The notes under the pieces: generated by a model | Told to the model about the DNA's origin: nothing | Databases searched by the model: none | The model's input: the letters and a program-made list of their open reading frames with translations, nothing else | NCBI GenBank assembly: GCA_937901965.1 | Contig: CALGSW010000011.1 | Location: 1-64,000, forward strand | DNA from: an uncultured Bacteroidota bacterium | GTDB lineage: Bacteria > Bacteroidota > Bacteroidia > Bacteroidales > UBA932 | Direction of reading: 5' to 3' | Length of the DNA stretch: 64,000 bases | Shown here: piece by piece, positions 61,972 to 64,000 of the stretch | How the letters are laid out: each line of letters opens with the position of its first letter | Numbering within the stretch: position 1 is the first letter of the stretch | Translations under genes and position numbers: made by a program

Positions 61972-64000
61972 CTAAAAAATAGTAAACCTCACTCCTGCAC
62001 TGCCATTTATTCCAAATCCCCAGAAGCCGGTAAATGTATCCAGAGTGTGATCTCTTCCGTCTCTGCCGCGCTCAATGTAGTAGGTGTCCAATATGTTGTT
62101 CACCGTGAGGAAAAATACTGCCCTGCTTTTCCCTATACGTTCCCTGAGAGAAATAGTGGCATTTAGAAGATGATAATCGGGGATTCTGTATGAGTTTGAC
62201 CTGTCCTGCGGATCTCTTCTGCTGACAGGGTCAAAATCGGCATAAAGCCTGGCATTAAACTTCCAGTCTGCGGATAGCTCAATCTTTGAGCCAATCCTTA
62301 CGATTGCAGAGGCTCCAATTTGTGTCTGAGGAGCATCCCCCACAGCCAGACCATCGCTGTAGACAGCTACATTTCCCATTGCCAGTCCGGAGTATGGGTC
62401 ATATACTATTGCCGATACATCGTTTTTCCACCTCCAGTCACCCAGAGAGAGGAATCCCCTGAGCTCGGCCCAGCCTGAGGGACGATAAAGTATCTCTGAC
62501 TCCACTCCGTAGTGTATTGCATCCAGCCCTTGAACCATATATCTGTGAGGGATATCATCCATTTGCTGTTTATATGGGTCAGACAAAAGGCTCTTATTTT
62601 TCCAGAGTGCCCAGTAGACGGTTGTCTCAAAAGAGCCTCTGTCAAAAAGAATCCTCACCCCGGCTTCAGTAAGGACGTTCTTTTCATTCTTTACATTATC
62701 TGTGATTTTGTTGTTGCCGGAAGAGAAAAAGATATCGGAATAGGGGACCCTGCTGTAAACCGCTCCATTTAAATAAAGAGAAGTCTGGTGTGACACTCGG
62801 TAAAGAGCACCGCCCTTTACCGAGTAACCTGCTGCAGAAGCTAAATCACTGTGAATATTATCTGTATAGTTATACCTGTCCCATCTGCTGTTTGTGCTGC
62901 CCATAAACGAGGCTCCTCCTCTCAGCTCCCATGATTTGTTACTGTATGTAACCATTCCGTAAGCTGTAAGGTGGTTTATTATTTTTCCGTTATCTGTCCT
63001 GATAAGATCTCCCTCTCTCTTTACTGGGTTTCGGCCAGCAAGCCCGGAAAGAGACTTATGTTCGTAATCTTCATACCAGTATTCACCCCCAAGTAAATCT
63101 GTAATTCGCTCCTTCTCCCATGTTGAATAGAACTGGTAGTGGATACCTGCAGTATATGTAAGACCGTTTGGACGCTCAATTGTAAGATTGCTTTTTATTC
63201 CTGTTTGAGTGTGGCCTGCCAGATAATCAGACAGAATACTCAAAGAGGAGCCGTCCGGATTAATATTATTATCCAAAACTGATTGCCAGTCAATCCGGCC
63301 ATTTTGCGAGTATTCAATTATTCTTTTTCCTTTAGATTCTGACCACCGGCCACCTCCGTTCCCGGAAGAGACATAGGCAGATGTGGCAAGTTCAACGCCT
63401 TTTGACGGTTTATAAAAATGGTGGAGAGTTATGTAGGGCTTATGATAAAAGTTTTTGCTCAGATTGAATGGCTCTGAAATTTCACGGTAGCCCCAGTTCT
63501 TGTTGTATCTTCTTCCGTATTGCTCCACCTCTGCTTCTGTTAGTCTGGCAGAACGCTGTTCGTGTCTCTCGGGAGAGCCCAGTGCTGTAAGAAGCAGGGA
63601 GTGTTTTGTGCCCAGTTTCTTGCTTATGTTAAGCATATAGGCCCATGAGCTAACATCGGTCTGTTCTACATAACCGCTTCCAAAGGCGTATGAACCCAGA
63701 AGGGAGATATTCCAGCCACCCTTCAGGTTACCGCTGTTTAAATTGATTGATCCTTTACCCTGACCATAGCTTGTGAAGAAAAGTGAACTGGTGAGTGAAG
63801 GATCGGGAGATGGGGATGATGTGATGATATTCACGGTGCCGCCTACCGAGTTGTCAGAGAGCATTGATCCGCCGATTCCCTTCTGCACCTGTATGGCGTA
63901 TGTTGCATCGGCCAGCCCCAGCCAGTTGTTCCAGAACATATTTCCTGTTACCAGACCGGAGATAGGAATACCATTCAGCATCACAGATATGTTCTCTTGT
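61972..64000 (-). CDS. TonB-dependent receptor (partial, N-terminus beyond the window)
   Basis: C-terminal part of an outer-membrane TonB-dependent receptor, open through the right edge. The end of the plug domain shows ENISVMLNGIPISG, GLADATYAIQVQKGIG and SVGGTVNIIT, followed by a large beta-barrel with many alternating strands and the closing GVRFTIF, aromatic at the C-terminus. The substrate is unknown. The true start lies outside; the internal GTG at 63984 is not a start. Confidence 0.93.
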   Translation of the reverse strand, partial: QENISVMLNGIPISGLVTGNMFWNNWLGLADATYAIQVQKGIGGSMLSDNSVGGTVNIITSSPSPDPSLTSSLFFTSYGQGKGSINLNSGNLKGGWNISLLGSYAFGSGYVEQTDVSSWAYMLNISKKLGTKHSLLLTALGSPERHEQRSARLTEAEVEQYGRRYNKNWGYREISEPFNLSKNFYHKPYITLHHFYKPSKGVELATSAYVSSGNGGGRWSESKGKRIIEYSQNGRIDWQSVLDNNINPDGSSLSILSDYLAGHTQTGIKSNLTIERPNGLTYTAGIHYQFYSTWEKERITDLLGGEYWYEDYEHKSLSGLAGRNPVKREGDLIRTDNGKIINHLTAYGMVTYSNKSWELRGGASFMGSTNSRWDRYNYTDNIHSDLASAAGYSVKGGALYRVSHQTSLYLNGAVYSRVPYSDIFFSSGNNKITDNVKNEKNVLTEAGVRILFDRGSFETTVYWALWKNKSLLSDPYKQQMDDIPHRYMVQGLDAIHYGVESEILYRPSGWAELRGFLSLGDWRWKNDVSAIVYDPYSGLAMGNVAVYSDGLAVGDAPQTQIGASAIVRIGSKIELSADWKFNARLYADFDPVSRRDPQDRSNSYRIPDYHLLNATISLRERIGKSRAVFFLTVNNILDTYYIERGRDGRDHTLDTFTGFWGFGINGSAGVRFTIF

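Noticed and set aside
1..64000. tRNA, rRNA, CRISPR array, insertion sequence, prophage or defence genes
   Set aside because: Searched on both strands by eye; no repeat-spacer pattern, transposase, integrase or RNA-gene signature was found.

Overview
The window looks like a chromosomal stretch from a member of the Bacteroidota, most likely Bacteroidales; I cannot name the genus. The evidence is the purH-mreBCD-mrdA-rodA cell-shape cluster, a SusC-type TonB-dependent receptor, a stand-alone TrpB2, an ECF sigma factor paired with a dual-membrane anti-sigma-like protein, and repeated copies of the Bacteroidota promoter signature (-33 TTG/TTTG and -7 TAnnTTTG) upstream of genes. No tRNA, rRNA, insertion sequence, phage gene, CRISPR array or origin was seen. 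Genes are densely packed, many start/stop codons overlap, and no gap between genes exceeds 300 bases.

Layout. 1-5121: glycine decarboxylase (gcvP) and a two-gene biotin-dependent carboxyltransferase unit. 5090-12247 (minus): purH-mreB-mreC-mreD-mrdA-rodA, linking purine synthesis to the rod-shape peptidoglycan machinery. 12325-16857: ispD, an Lrp/AsnC regulator, a degenerate ureohydrolase-like protein and topA. 16968-23556: PBP1A, D-Ala-D-Ala ligase, a secreted phosphoesterase/beta-propeller fusion and prmC. 23532-26066: a promoter, a Trp-rich leader peptide and a transcription attenuator ahead of trpB2 and an EamA transporter. 26096-31437: radA, then a secreted serine hydrolase, an AbgT transporter and a secreted gamma-glutamyl hydrolase. 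31406-36353 (minus): a 69-aa protein, a DUF1295 membrane protein, two tandem secreted paralogues, a DEAD-box helicase and an Mpv17-like membrane protein. 36415-42279: an outer-membrane protein, a sensor kinase, a UPF0104 membrane protein, a PfkB kinase, a deoxynucleoside kinase and pcm. 42295-48404: MBL hydrolase, lytic transglycosylase, uvrA and a nucleoside kinase. 48394-53124: an EnvC-like factor, a TPR protein and the sigma/anti-sigma pair. 53159-59702: a glycosyltransferase, then murF, dut, a flippase and a patatin/outer-membrane-barrel protein. 59778-64000: a lipoprotein cyclophilin, an MlaFE-type ABC transporter and a TonB-dependent receptor cut by the window end.

Taken together this is mostly envelope biogenesis (elongasome, PBP1A, Ddl, MurF, EnvC, lytic transglycosylase, flippase, MlaFE) mixed with nucleotide metabolism and DNA repair. 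The most interesting items are the tryptophan attenuator in front of trpB2, with an apparently leaderless leader peptide; the sigma factor/dual-membrane anti-sigma pair; the tandem secreted proteins with a conserved His then Cys; and a ureohydrolase-like protein lacking its metal ligands.
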